A stretch of 64,000 nucleotides of DNA, from positions 186,001-250,000 of the forward strand of contig JAIORA010000034.1 of assembly GCA_021108375.1 (NCBI GenBank), given 5' to 3'. Below the pieces are notes generated by a model. It saw only the letters and a list, made by a program, of their open reading frames with translations, made no database searches and had not been told where the DNA came from. This stretch comes from Anaerohalosphaeraceae bacterium. GTDB taxonomy: Bacteria > Planctomycetota > Phycisphaerae > Sedimentisphaerales > UBA12454. The translations under genes and the position numbers were made by a program. Positions 28,149 to 37,252 of this stretch are shown here, piece after piece (within the stretch, counting starts at the first letter, position 1; each line of letters starts with the position of its first letter).

Positions 28149-28158
28149 TCTAAAGCTC

Positions 28159-28743
28159 TTACAAAATACCTTTTGTGCTTGGGATGTTATTGCCGGTAAT
28201 TTTTACTGCCGCGGACATTGATTGGCCAAGGGCTTTAAATATCGCCTCTGCTATGTGATGGCTGTTAGTTCCGTGCGGAACGGTTATGTGCAGGTTGAAT
28301 TTGCCGTGATTAGTCAGGCTGCGCAGAAACTCTTCAAGGCATTCGACATCGAAGTCGCCGATTTTTTCGGTTTGGTATTCAACGTTATAAACGCAGAAAG
28401 GCCTGCCCGAAAGGTCAACGGCTACTGTTGCCAGCGCATCTTCCATTGGCACTGAGCTGTTGCCGTATCTGCCGATACCTTTTTTATCACCCAGAGCCTC
28501 TACCAGAGCTTCGCCCAAGCATATCGCGACATCTTCTATTGTATGATGCGCGTCAACTTCGAGGTCGCCGACAGCTTTGAGGTTCAAATCTATTTTGCCG
28601 TGCTTGCTGAGATGGCAGAGCATATGGTCAAAAAATCCTATGCCGGTATCTATGCAATAGCTGCCGGTCCCGTCGAGATTAATTTCGAGTGAAATATCGG
28701 TTTCGTTTGTTTTGCGGGTTATTTTTGCGGTTCTGTTTGCCAT
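28159..28743 (-). CDS. hisB: Imidazoleglycerol-phosphate dehydratase
   Basis: HisB removes water from imidazole glycerol phosphate in histidine synthesis. The 194-residue protein has the manganese-binding motifs FFDHMLCHLSKHG and DAHHTIEDVAICLG, the second half-repeat HHIAEAIFKALG, and the usual length of the single-function enzyme (no phosphatase domain). It lies 2 bp after hisC on the same strand, so both should be in one transcript. Confidence 0.96.
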   Translation of the reverse strand: MANRTAKITRKTNETDISLEINLDGTGSYCIDTGIGFFDHMLCHLSKHGKIDLNLKAVGDLEVDAHHTIEDVAICLGEALVEALGDKKGIGRYGNSSVPMEDALATVAVDLSGRPFCVYNVEYQTEKIGDFDVECLEEFLRSLTNHGKFNLHITVPHGTNSHHIAEAIFKALGQSMSAAVKITGNNIPSTKGIL

Positions 28744-28745
28744 TT

Positions 28746-29807
28746 CTATTCCTTCGTTTTGGTCATAATTTTTTTCAGTACTGTTATAAGCCTGTCGTTT
28801 TCGTCGGCAGTTCCAACGGTTATTCGCAGTTTATCTTTGAGTCCAGGCTCGGCCCAGTATCGGATATAGATGTTCTGCTCTTTAAGTTTTTGATATATAT
28901 CGATTGCTTTGATGTTCTTTGCGTCATTTTTGGCCAGCACAAAATTGGCTTGGCTGGGATAGACGAAAAAGCCCAGTTCAGCCAGTTCTGCTGAGAGCCT
29001 TGACCTTTCAGCCTTGATTTTTTCGACGTTCGCCTTGAAATAGTCCCTATCTTTTATCGCTGCCGTTGCCGCTGTTATCGCAATTGCGTCGACGTTGTAC
29101 GAATCCTTAACTTTCATCAGCCCCGCAATAAGATTTTCGCTCGCGATGCCGAAACCGAATCTAATTCCCGCCAGCGAATAGCCCTTACTCATCGACCGCA
29201 GGATTATGACGTTGTCGAAATCCTTAATCAGGCCGATACAACTGCTGTCCGCAAAATTCACATAAGCCTCATCTATCAGCAACACGCCTTTAATTTCGCC
29301 CGCAAGTTCGGCTATTTCCTCGACTTGTACAAATGTGCCGCTGGGAGCGTTTGGATTGCAGACGATTGTCAAAGCAGCACCAATGGAGGCGAGCTTTGCG
29401 GGCAGATTGAATTCGTCATCAAATGGAATCTTAACTGTAGGGCAGTTCTGGAGTTGCGCCAGTATCGGATAAAGCGAATATGTCGGCACAGGATAGGCCA
29501 AAGCGGCGTTTTTGTCGCAAAAAGCCCGAATGCAAATCGTTAAAAAGTCGTCTCCGCCATTTGTGCAGATGAAGTTTTCGGGCTTGAGTCCAAACACCTC
29601 AGCAGCAGTTCTGCGGAATGTATCTCCTTTTATTTCCGGGTACTTACGTAGATTTTTAGCGTTGATTTTGGCTAAAGATTCCAGAACTTTTGGCGAGGGA
29701 GGGTAGGGATTTTCATTGGTATTGAGCTTGATAATATCAATTTCGTTAGGCTGAAATCCAGGCGCATAACCAGTCATTTTTTCGATATTTTCGCGAAAAT
29801 AGCCCAT
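28746..29807 (-). CDS. hisC: Histidinol-phosphate aminotransferase
   Basis: HisC is a PLP-dependent class II aminotransferase that converts imidazole acetol phosphate to histidinol phosphate. It has KLNTNENPYPPSPKV, the cofactor-binding lysine in SMSKGYSLAGIRFGF, NPNAPSGTF and LLIDEAYVNF, and ends with LRITVGTADENDRLI. The frame is open 20 codons further up, but that part is not family-like; ATG 29807, with GGAAC upstream, gives a normal 353-residue protein. Other his genes are not in the window. Confidence 0.94.
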   Translation of the reverse strand: MGYFRENIEKMTGYAPGFQPNEIDIIKLNTNENPYPPSPKVLESLAKINAKNLRKYPEIKGDTFRRTAAEVFGLKPENFICTNGGDDFLTICIRAFCDKNAALAYPVPTYSLYPILAQLQNCPTVKIPFDDEFNLPAKLASIGAALTIVCNPNAPSGTFVQVEEIAELAGEIKGVLLIDEAYVNFADSSCIGLIKDFDNVIILRSMSKGYSLAGIRFGFGIASENLIAGLMKVKDSYNVDAIAITAATAAIKDRDYFKANVEKIKAERSRLSAELAELGFFVYPSQANFVLAKNDAKNIKAIDIYQKLKEQNIYIRYWAEPGLKDKLRITVGTADENDRLITVLKKIMTKTKE

Positions 29808-29999
29808 TTTTGTTCCAAAAGTTGAAAAAATCGTGAAAAAAACGCAAATTACCTGTAAAATAGTCAATTACCCGCAAGCAAAAACAGAAAATGCTCTAAA
29901 ACTACAAGTTTTGGTCGATTATAATCGGCTTTTGATAAAATAAAAGTCATTTCGGCAGTGAATTGCACGGAAATCACATTTTTTACTGTTTTTTGCCAA

Positions 30000-30683
30000 C
30001 TATTTGAAGATTTTTGCCCTGTTTTTTCGCACCCATTCAGGAGCTTTTTCTCTGGTTAGATTTTTCCAGAGGCCGAGATTAGCATCTCCGGCAATTTTTT
30101 CCAACCGCAAATAACGCTCGTAGCGGGGGTGTTCAAATCTTGTATCGGCGTAGGCCAAGCCCTCAGTGATGAGTTTTTCGTTTAAAATTTCCCCGTTTGG
30201 CAATTCGATATACGCAAGCAGCCTGCCGTACCTGTCTCTGGTTTTGCCGACAGTATTTAATATGACTTTGACCTTTTTGCCCAGCGAAGCTTCTCTTGTA
30301 AAATCAGATGCTTCTTTTCCGAAATACATTTGGCCGGTTTGGCTAAAGTGCGTTTCCGGCGTATCGATTCCGAGCAAGCGGATTCTGGTGGTTTGGTATT
30401 TGCCATCGGGATAGTTGACATCGAGAGTGTCGCCGTCAATGACGTTTTTGACGGAGAAGATTTTTTCGTGGTAAAGCGAAAGTACTTTTTCAGCAGCGGG
30501 GGGTTGAGAGGTTTTTGGGATATTGCTGTGGTCGAGCCAAACGAGCAGGGCGATTATAAGTATGAAACAAGCCAAAAACAGTTTTCGCTGCCTTTGGCTT
30601 GCTGGTCGTTTGTGTTTGTTTTTCTTATTCAAAATCAGTTTGTAGATAATGTGCAATATTTTTATTTGGCCACGAAGGCACAT
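30000..30683 (-). CDS. Membrane-anchored thermonuclease (SNase) family protein
   Basis: After a basic N-terminus and one hydrophobic segment (LFLACFILIIALLVWL) comes a staphylococcal-nuclease domain: VIDGDTLDV, RIRLLGIDTPET (first Arg), TRDRYGRLLAYIEL (second Arg region) and LITEGLAYADTRF. The Asp, Arg and Glu residues used by SNase appear present. It would cut DNA or RNA outside the membrane. The ATG at 30683 lies inside the right arm of the inverted repeat, so the native start may be further down at a TTG or may have been replaced by the repeat; the frame is also open to 30791. Confidence 0.78.
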   Translation of the reverse strand: MCLRGQIKILHIIYKLILNKKNKHKRPASQRQRKLFLACFILIIALLVWLDHSNIPKTSQPPAAEKVLSLYHEKIFSVKNVIDGDTLDVNYPDGKYQTTRIRLLGIDTPETHFSQTGQMYFGKEASDFTREASLGKKVKVILNTVGKTRDRYGRLLAYIELPNGEILNEKLITEGLAYADTRFEHPRYERYLRLEKIAGDANLGLWKNLTREKAPEWVRKNRAKIFK

Positions 30684-30761
30684 AAATAGTTTTGAGTTCT
30701 GAGTTTTTAGTTTAGAGTTTAGGTCTCGGCCTAATGGCCGAAATGATTTTATTTTTTTTAG
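30669..30761. repeat. Long inverted repeat, right arm
   Basis: Reverse complement of 28050-28148. It starts with GCCACGAAGGCACATAAATA and includes GGTCTCGGCCTAATGGCCGA. It overlaps the first codons of the thermonuclease-like frame. Confidence 0.75.
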
Positions 30762-31267
30762 ATACAGATTAACACCAATTATTCTAACCACTAATTGTGC
30801 AGATTACACGGATTTATTTTAAGAAGATAGTACAGTGGGCAATAGACAGAATATCGAGTCGGCCTTGTGGCCGAAACCTGTTTTATAAAAAATGGATACC
30901 CGCCTGTGCGGGTATGACAGGGTTGGTGTGGCGGGGAAATAAATTCTAATATCTAAATCCTAAACAATATTAAAATACAAAAATTTAAAATTCAAAACAA
31001 AAGAGATTGCCACGGCAAAGAGCAGTTTTGAGTTTTGAGTCCTTAGTTTTGAGTTGAGGAATCCCGATTCATCGGGATGGATTTTTAATCGCCTCGCAAT
31101 GACTGCAACCCCACATTTGTAAATGTGGGGCTAACTATTCCGGCGACTTACGTCGCTCGGTTTTTAGGCGATAGGAAAATGATAAACAATTTGCAGATAC
31201 CCCTATGGTAAGACCCAGAGGCTAAAGAAAAGATTGTCCGGCAACTTACGTTGCTCGGCTTCTTTAC
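30684..31267. other. Repeat-rich intergenic region
   Basis: Beyond the inverted-repeat arm this stretch has a GATACCCGCCTGTGCGGGTATGAC hairpin (30895-30918), an AT-rich tract, a GAATCCCGATTCATCGGGAT hairpin (31059-31078), the CCCCACATTT/AAATGTGGGG hairpin (31109-31130) and two short palindromes of one type (CCGGCGACTTACGTCGCTCGG at 31140 and CCGGCAACTTACGTTGCTCGG near 31239). I see no gene. Confidence 0.55.
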
Positions 31268-31426
31268 TTACCCATAGATTCCGAGTTCAAGCCAATAGTT
31301 CGTCAGTTCGTACAAATCTTCGGTATCGACATCGCCATCAAAATCTGTATCAGCAAACTCGCAATAATAATTAATTCCGGCATTAAGCGTATCGAAACCG
31401 GCTGTAGATGCTATTCGTACTTGGTA
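31268..31426 (-). pseudogene. In-frame dockerin-like extension beyond a TGA stop
   Basis: Directly after the TGA of the large secreted protein (31427-31429) the same frame stays open for 52 codons and ends at TAA (31268-31270). Its translation contains CEFADTDFDGDVDTEDLYEL and then TNYWLELGIYG, a clear dockerin-like repeat with calcium-loop aspartates. The upstream protein may once have ended here, making TGA a nonsense change, a sequencing error or a read-through point. Confidence 0.6.
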
Positions 31427-34400
31427 TCAGTCCTCGTTATTTTCCAGCCAATTGTCGGTAAAAGTATCCATATCCTTAAAATCAACTACTTCATCATGCA
31501 ATTCCATATCTGTGCCGTAACACCACAAATTTGAAATGACACATTCCGAATTAAGCCAATGAGAAGCTAACATAGTAAAATCATCCATATTAACAGAGCA
31601 GTTATGATTAAAATCCCCTGTCGGATACCCTAAGCCGTTACACGGATGAGTCGGTGCGATTTTAATGTCATCGAAGTAGCCATAAGCCTCATCGGATTTG
31701 GAACGACAATAAATACGGTCGAAAGAATCGCTGTCAGGACTGTAAAAATCCTGTTCAGTTACACTATTCCACGCACCGGCGGAACCTGCCAGCCTGGCCC
31801 TGACATCAAACTTGTGAGTCTGATAGTTAAGTTCCAGTTCAAATTCATACCACGTATCATCTGTTGCACTCATTATTGTGGTATAGCTGCCATTGTTGTC
31901 TATATCGATAACACCTTCGCCGGAATCCAACCGAATTATGGCTGCGATATTAACATCATTATTATCTCTGATTTCAACATAAGAATACCTGTTTTCGCTG
32001 GTTCCAGAGATTATCTTAGTTTTTTGATACCACGTTGCCGTGTATGTATTGGTATTGTTCCCCTCGCCAAATTCCTGTGTACAAAACTTGCTGCCGGTAC
32101 TGGTACCTGCTACTCTGCCGCAGTGTGAGCTATCGTAGCCGCCGGTAACAACCAGGGTATTCGAAGTGTTGTTTCGCCACTTGACCGTTGAGAGCGGGTC
32201 GGGGTCGTTATTGTTGCTCCCTGAGTCGCCATCTCCCCATTCGTCAAGGGTCCACGTGCCGTATCCAAAGCTGTTTTCCTCAAAAGTTGTGTTGACCAAA
32301 TAAGTTTGTGGCGGAGTTTCTTCCATATGCCTCAACTCCATAGTGATTATCGTAAGAGTCTGGCCGTCCGTGGGCACAATTTTAATTGTCGTAGGGCTTG
32401 GTAATGGCGGGATAACAAAAGAACGATAACATTCGGGCGGATGATGTCCCGTGGTCCATTCCTTGCTTCCGACGGTGTAGCCCTGAAGTCTTCTATAAAT
32501 TTCGCCTATTTTATCGCCATTTATAAAAACGTCAGCATCATCGTGAAAATAGGAAGTCCAGCCACCTGTTCCTGTATAGAATCTAATTCTGAGAATGGCT
32601 CCCTCAGTTACATCAGCATTCAGAGGTATCTCAAATTCATCACCCGGGTCAAGTACTTTTGGGATGATTAATGTTGCGTTGTCATGCCAGGTTCTGCTTG
32701 CCTCATTCATTCCCTGCCATGTCGAAAATGACAATGAACTGTTCCCCACCGCATAGTGCGAACGCGAGGATTGAGCAGCCAAGACCTCGTCATAGCCCCA
32801 TTCCACTTCTTCGCCGGCAATTGTAATGTAGCGTTGGCTTTGTTTTGAATCACCAATGAAGCTGGTGTATAGGTCAAGATATTCATCTTTATGCTCTTGC
32901 GCATCGTCAATATAAGTCCGGGCATTTTCGAGATATTTATGTTCGCTGAATCCGGTGTTTCTATAGAGATTGTAATTCAAAAGAGCCATATTGTAATTGC
33001 TGGCGGTTTTAACCAGCGCATCAGTCGTTCTCGCCCAGAGCTCCATTTCCGTAACCGCAGTACCCGAATTAAGCAGTTTGGCTGCTGCCATTTCACTGGC
33101 CATTCGCCCGGAACGCTCCAGGGCATCAATGCCTTCATAGCGTTCTTTAAGTTCGGGGAACGTTTGAATGCTGGCATTTTTGACCTCATCGACCTGCTCC
33201 ACAGCCATTGTGTACTGAGTGAATCTGTCAATGTCCCAGTGGAAAAACTGGCTGCTGTTGGTGGCAATTTCATTGACAACCAGAAAATCAGTTATTTTTT
33301 CTGAGCCATACAAAGCATTAGTTATATGAGAGCCCACAGTGGTACCAAAATAGCGGTTGCCCCATCTTTGTACGCAATCTAATGGGTCAAAACTGTTAGG
33401 GTCCCAAGCAGCCTCATCTGCCGCTGTTTGATTAAGAGATCTACACCCATATTCAGAACAATCGCCCACCCTGCCTTTTACTCCGGCATTGGCCATATTG
33501 ATAGCCCGACTTCGCATCTTTGCACCCATATAAAACATATGCGCTGAAGTGCTGTCGTTGGCGTGAAAACCAAACTCTCCGAAAGTAACTAATCTTGGTG
33601 TATTGACGTATGGCGTAAAATGGTCATACCAGAGGTAATCGTTGCCGGGCGGAACGGTCAGTTTGGTAGTGTACCAGCAATCCTGTGGCAGATTCGGTTC
33701 AACACTCTCAATACTGAGACCGTGATAAGCCAGTCCCCAATTCCGAAGTAGAACTCTGGCATTAGGATTGTACTTGCGCATCGCTGTCGTAATCGCTGCT
33801 ATAAAATCGGCGAGCCTTTCTTCGGGAGTCTTTAATGAACACGTAGCGCAATGACAATTCAAATAGCCGCCTGTACCATTGTGTGTAACAACTACAACTC
33901 CATCGAGTTCGGGAACTTCGGCAAATATCCGTTCAAAGTTTTTTACAACAAGGTCTTTCAATATCTGAGACGACCAGCAAAAATATTGACTTACTCCAGC
34001 GGCTATTTCTTCCGGGGTCAGAGTAGCATTTATCTCGGGGTGCTGCTGCGGTATTTTGGTCCTGAATCCCGGATTTGGAGGTTCCGGGCGACTGCGTTCA
34101 CTATGTGGGTAGATGGGGCTGCCCAAATGCATATAGACTTTCTCCCCGTACCGGTGGGCTTGGGTAACCTGAGCCTTTAGATTTGCAAGTTCAGCGTAAG
34201 AACCATCCACCCATTGGTTATATTCGGTAGTGTTATTAAAATAGGACTCGAAATCCTCCATAGTAAAATATTCACACGAGAAATTCTTCCAGTATTGTGT
34301 GTAATTCGCATAAGGCCCGGCGGTGCGATACTCAAACATCGGTTTGTCCCGTAGATTCAGGTTTAACGCGAATGGCTCAATTTGCTCATTTATCTCTAAT

Positions 34401-35422
34401 TCCTGATTTACACGGATAATTCCGTACAGAACGCCTATATCATTAGGAGCTGTTACTATCATTACATCTTTCAGGCACGGGTCGTCTATGCAGGTATAGA
34501 TTTGGTATCCCTGCTCACCCATCCAGCAGGGGTCTGCGGTCAAAGAGTATTCGCTGAATAAATGTACAATTTGAGGATGGTCGAGCCGGGCGGCAAAAAT
34601 GGCATGCTCTTGCGGCCAGGTACTCATTACCCCGCTGCTAAGCTGATTTACGTCTGAAAACTCTTCTGCCGTATCATTAGTGCCGAGAAGCATTCCCTGT
34701 TCAATATAGGTGCAAAGCTCCATATCAATCTGAATGTCGTCCCAGTAGGCTGTATCAGCACTTGCGTCGTATCGCCTTTTCAGGTATATCTCGTTCAATG
34801 AGTTGGCGCTGCTGTTGGCAAAGCCGACATTGCCTGACGATGTCCACGTGGAAGTACCCGCTCGTCTTCCCTTCAATTCGTATGTCCGGGTACCGTAATT
34901 CAGTGCCAGCTCAAACTCATACCAAGTGTCATTGTTGCTGTCGGCAAACAGAGTTCCGGAAAGACCATTGTCATACTGATAGCAGATGTCTTTGTATTCG
35001 TGTATGTACATAAGGCAGGCGGCGTTATCATTGTTGTCCAGAATTTTCAGTTCAGCTTTTCCGGAGTAGTCCCCGTCCCCTTTATATTTGGCGTACCAGG
35101 TTGCCGTATAAATGCCCACATTAGTACCGCTGCCTAAGTCTAATATAGCAGGGCAGTTTTGGTACTGGATATATCCACACTGGTTGCCTTGCCAGGCCTC
35201 AGTACCGGAGACATCAAAGTATGTATATGTTTCGGGGCGTGTCCACTTGATGCCCGCAGCAATATCAGGGTCATTCCAAAAGTTGAGGCCGCCACTATCT
35301 GTCCAGGTCCCCGCACCTGCGCTGTTAGGCTCGAAGTTCGTATGCACGACGATTTTGGCATCTGCCGGAGTGAGTGCCAAAACTAAACAACATAGAACCG
35401 CTAAAGCAATAAATTTTTGCAT
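31427..35422 (-). CDS. Large secreted glycosidase-like protein with two LamG-like domains and dockerin repeats
   Basis: The 1331-residue protein has a signal peptide (cleavage near ADA-KIV), a lectin-like beta-sandwich (about 25-230), a glycosidase-like core (about 236-960), a small beta-domain, a second LamG-like domain (about 1065-1265) and dockerin-like repeats (GDFNHNCSVNMDDFTMLASHW and VVDFKDMDTFTDNWL). The core begins with an alpha/beta domain like those before GH20/GH67 barrels (VTAPNDIGVLYGIIRVNQEL), then YFCWSSQIL, ELDGVVVVTHNGTGGYLNCH with a CxCxxC cluster, LLRNWG and PPGNDYLWYDHFTP. Two shorter paralogues lie at 46091 and 50738. Activity on a glycan is inferred; catalytic residues could not be assigned. 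AAGGATGG precedes the ATG. Confidence 0.7.
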   Translation of the reverse strand: MQKFIALAVLCCLVLALTPADAKIVVHTNFEPNSAGAGTWTDSGGLNFWNDPDIAAGIKWTRPETYTYFDVSGTEAWQGNQCGYIQYQNCPAILDLGSGTNVGIYTATWYAKYKGDGDYSGKAELKILDNNDNAACLMYIHEYKDICYQYDNGLSGTLFADSNNDTWYEFELALNYGTRTYELKGRRAGTSTWTSSGNVGFANSSANSLNEIYLKRRYDASADTAYWDDIQIDMELCTYIEQGMLLGTNDTAEEFSDVNQLSSGVMSTWPQEHAIFAARLDHPQIVHLFSEYSLTADPCWMGEQGYQIYTCIDDPCLKDVMIVTAPNDIGVLYGIIRVNQELEINEQIEPFALNLNLRDKPMFEYRTAGPYANYTQYWKNFSCEYFTMEDFESYFNNTTEYNQWVDGSYAELANLKAQVTQAHRYGEKVYMHLGSPIYPHSERSRPEPPNPGFRTKIPQQHPEINATLTPEEIAAGVSQYFCWSSQILKDLVVKNFERIFAEVPELDGVVVVTHNGTGGYLNCHCATCSLKTPEERLADFIAAITTAMRKYNPNARVLLRNWGLAYHGLSIESVEPNLPQDCWYTTKLTVPPGNDYLWYDHFTPYVNTPRLVTFGEFGFHANDSTSAHMFYMGAKMRSRAINMANAGVKGRVGDCSEYGCRSLNQTAADEAAWDPNSFDPLDCVQRWGNRYFGTTVGSHITNALYGSEKITDFLVVNEIATNSSQFFHWDIDRFTQYTMAVEQVDEVKNASIQTFPELKERYEGIDALERSGRMASEMAAAKLLNSGTAVTEMELWARTTDALVKTASNYNMALLNYNLYRNTGFSEHKYLENARTYIDDAQEHKDEYLDLYTSFIGDSKQSQRYITIAGEEVEWGYDEVLAAQSSRSHYAVGNSSLSFSTWQGMNEASRTWHDNATLIIPKVLDPGDEFEIPLNADVTEGAILRIRFYTGTGGWTSYFHDDADVFINGDKIGEIYRRLQGYTVGSKEWTTGHHPPECYRSFVIPPLPSPTTIKIVPTDGQTLTIITMELRHMEETPPQTYLVNTTFEENSFGYGTWTLDEWGDGDSGSNNNDPDPLSTVKWRNNTSNTLVVTGGYDSSHCGRVAGTSTGSKFCTQEFGEGNNTNTYTATWYQKTKIISGTSENRYSYVEIRDNNDVNIAAIIRLDSGEGVIDIDNNGSYTTIMSATDDTWYEFELELNYQTHKFDVRARLAGSAGAWNSVTEQDFYSPDSDSFDRIYCRSKSDEAYGYFDDIKIAPTHPCNGLGYPTGDFNHNCSVNMDDFTMLASHWLNSECVISNLWCYGTDMELHDEVVDFKDMDTFTDNWLENNED

Positions 35423-35898
35423 TTCACACCATCCTTAAAAAACAATATCGCTCTTGATTAAAATTTTTCACCAATCCATATACATCCCGACATATCGGGA
35501 TTAGAACGGCCAGTTAGACCCCAACCGCAGGAAGTTACACCCTGAAAAGATACAGCATCTATAATGCTTTAGACTTAGGATACCGCATTGTCAGGCTAAA
35601 GTCAAGCCCAAAAACCTAAAAGCCCCAATATGCTCTGAGGTGTGGTTGATTCGTTATAAGGGTAAAATCGCAACGTGATATTTTACGGGAAAATTTTGTT
35701 TTTTCTTCTTGACTTATCGGCGACAATACCCTAAACTAATTTAGTAGGTTGGTTTTTTAGCAGAAAAGGTGGGTTAGCGAAGCCTTTTTGGTGCTGAATA
35801 AGGGGCTTATGAGCAATATAGGTGTTGTGTTTGAGAAAATTAAGAAATGCCTCTGTAATTTGTTTTCGCAACAGAGGCCATTGACAGGAGATTTGGAT
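35423..35898. other. Divergent regulatory region
   Basis: This gap separates the minus-strand glycosidase-like gene from the plus-strand pseudopilin. It contains the segment 35655-35695 (TATAAGGGTAAAATCGCAAC...TATTTTACGG), similar to 44104-44146 before the symporter, and a promoter at 35709-35737. The pseudopilin frame is open from 35788, but that part lacks a good start. Confidence 0.55.
35709..35737 (+). promoter_or_regulatory. Promoter of the pseudopilin gene
   Basis: TTGACT (35709-35714), 17 bp, TAAACT (35732-35737). The flank TTCTTCTTGACTTATC(G/T)GCGA is nearly the same at 38702-38720 before the PEP-CTERM gene, with matching spacing, which supports both. Confidence 0.6.
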
Positions 35899-36684
35899 AT
35901 GTGTAAGCAAAACAGAGGTAAGGGTGGCTTTACATTGGTGGAGTTGCTTGTTGTCATATCTATAATTGCGATGTTGCTTGCAATTTTAATGCCTTCGTTG
36001 CAACAGGCCAGGGACCAGGCCAAGCGGATTCTTTGTGCCAGCAATATGAAACAGATTAATCTGCTGCTGCAGATGTACGCCGAGGATTATTCCGGGAAAC
36101 TTCCGCCATATACTATCGCTGAGCTGTCGAATGTGGAGAAAAATTATGCACCAAAAGGTCCCTATGCGTCATATTTTGCCTACGATTTTGATGGGAAAGA
36201 TCCTGCGTGGACAGACAACCTCGCGACTCTTTACGACTTGAAATATGTAACATCTACCGATGTGTTTTACTGTTCCGGACAGAGAGATCCTTACTACATA
36301 CAAAAGAGCTATCCCGAGCCTTGGAAAACAAGACCTGTGAACCCTCCAGGTACGGATCTTTTTAGTAAAGTCCGTTCCAGCTATATATATAACCCGAATG
36401 TGAAGAAGGCAATGATCGACGGCACTAAGACCAATGTACAGATGTACCGCAAGATAATAGATTTTCCGCGGGACAAAATAATACTGACGGATGTTATCCA
36501 TTCCCAAGATGGGAATGTGAGTATCGCTCACGGCAAATGCGGCTGGAATATGAGTTTTATCGATGGCCATTCCATTTATTCCACATGTCAGGAAGCCTAC
36601 GACTATATGTTGAAGGGTGATACGTGGAACGATTGGCCTTTGACTAAACATGTAATCAAGCTCGTTCAGGAAGCGGGAAATTAG
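35899..36684 (+). CDS. Prepilin-type N-terminal cleavage/methylation domain protein
   Basis: The protein starts at ATG 35899, eight bases after AGGAG (35886-35890), giving 261 residues. It has a short leader, GGFTLVELLVVISIIAMLLAILMP, ARDQAKRILCASNMKQINLLLQMYAEDYSG and a C-terminal MSFIDGHSIYS, the layout of planctomycete pseudopilin-like proteins. The frame continues upstream to 35788 without pilin-like sequence. It diverges from the large glycosidase-like gene. Its role in secretion or surface display is inferred from the fold only. Confidence 0.82.
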   Translation: MCKQNRGKGGFTLVELLVVISIIAMLLAILMPSLQQARDQAKRILCASNMKQINLLLQMYAEDYSGKLPPYTIAELSNVEKNYAPKGPYASYFAYDFDGKDPAWTDNLATLYDLKYVTSTDVFYCSGQRDPYYIQKSYPEPWKTRPVNPPGTDLFSKVRSSYIYNPNVKKAMIDGTKTNVQMYRKIIDFPRDKIILTDVIHSQDGNVSIAHGKCGWNMSFIDGHSIYSTCQEAYDYMLKGDTWNDWPLTKHVIKLVQEAGN

Positions 36685-36816
36685 AGGTTGTCCCAAAATA
36701 CCTGAAAATGATGCTAACAGTGCGGTCTTTTAATTCCTTATTCTCCGTTGATGAGAGGCGGAACTTCTGAAGGGGGTTATGTGTTTGTCAGCAAAGAGTT
36801 GCTTTATCTACGGATA

Positions 36817-37031
36817 AAGCTGACTTTCCTTGTCGTTGAGCAAAAATTTTCTACTTGCCGCTCAAAAGCAATTGAAACTTCTGAAAAACTGGAGATTGCT
36901 TCGTCGCGTTGCTTCTCGCAATGACAAAATGTGCGTTTTATGTCATTACGAGGCCTTGTTGTCAGGCTGCGGCAATCTCAAATCTTAAAAGTTTTAGTTT
37001 TTCAGAGACCTCAATTATTAGAGCTATCCTT
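36817..37031. repeat. Repeat family A core, copy 3, split by an insertion
   Basis: The left half 36817-36873 ends GCTCAAAAGCAATT and the right half 37012-37031 begins CAATTATTAGAGCTATCC. Together they rebuild the core seen at 22651-22726 and 27039-27114. The duplicated CAATT (36869-36873 and 37012-37016) is the target-site duplication of the inserted element. Confidence 0.78.
36874..37011. mobile_element. MITE-like element, 138-bp family, copy 2
   Basis: This is 138 bp between duplicated CAATT pentamers. Terminal inverted repeats match in 12 of 16 bases with 11 contiguous (TCTGAAAAACT). It is the reverse complement of 23804-23941 at about 95% identity. Its interior includes GGAGATTGCTTCGTCGCGTT and GCGGCAATCTCAAATC, linking it to the wider ATTGCGAG/CAATCTC repeat family. 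Confidence 0.82.
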
Positions 37032-37252
37032 AAGCACTGTTGTCATTTCGACCGGAATGAGCGAAGCGAATGGAGTGGAGAAATCTATCGTTCTTAGATT
37101 CCTCGACTTCGCTCGGAATGACGTGTGTGCGCATCTATTATTCGTACTTGGTATTATACAATAAACCACAGTGTCTCGGTGAGGAATAATGATAACGTTG
37201 CACTTAACGAGTGGATTGGTGGTCTGTCTCTGTCGTTATCTTTTGGGGTTAC

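Larger units (their letters stand above)
27515..28158. other. Repeat-rich intergenic region
   Basis: No gene is seen in about 640 bp. It contains three near-tandem copies of a TTTAGCC-type repeat (27727-27916), a hairpin with arms AGCCCCACATTT and AAATGTGGGGCT (27925-27950; relative at 31109-31130), an ATTGCGAGCGCAGCATGGCAA fragment (27957-27976) and the left arm of a long inverted repeat (28050-28148). Confidence 0.65.
36685..37252. other. Intergenic region with nested mobile repeats
   Basis: It contains repeat family A copy 3 interrupted by a MITE-like element, and a further inverted repeat at 37042-37122 with ends GTCATTTCGACCGGAATGAG and CTTCGCTCGGAATGAC. The remainder, 37125-37252, shows nothing I can assign. 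Confidence 0.6.

Noticed and set aside
27515-28158. CRISPR array from the near-tandem repeats
   Set aside because: Only three degenerate units of unequal length, unit bodies differ, no constant spacer length, and no cas genes in the window.
31427-31429. TGA as a selenocysteine codon
   Set aside because: No SECIS-like hairpin directly after the TGA was evident, and the position is a linker between dockerin repeats, not a redox site.
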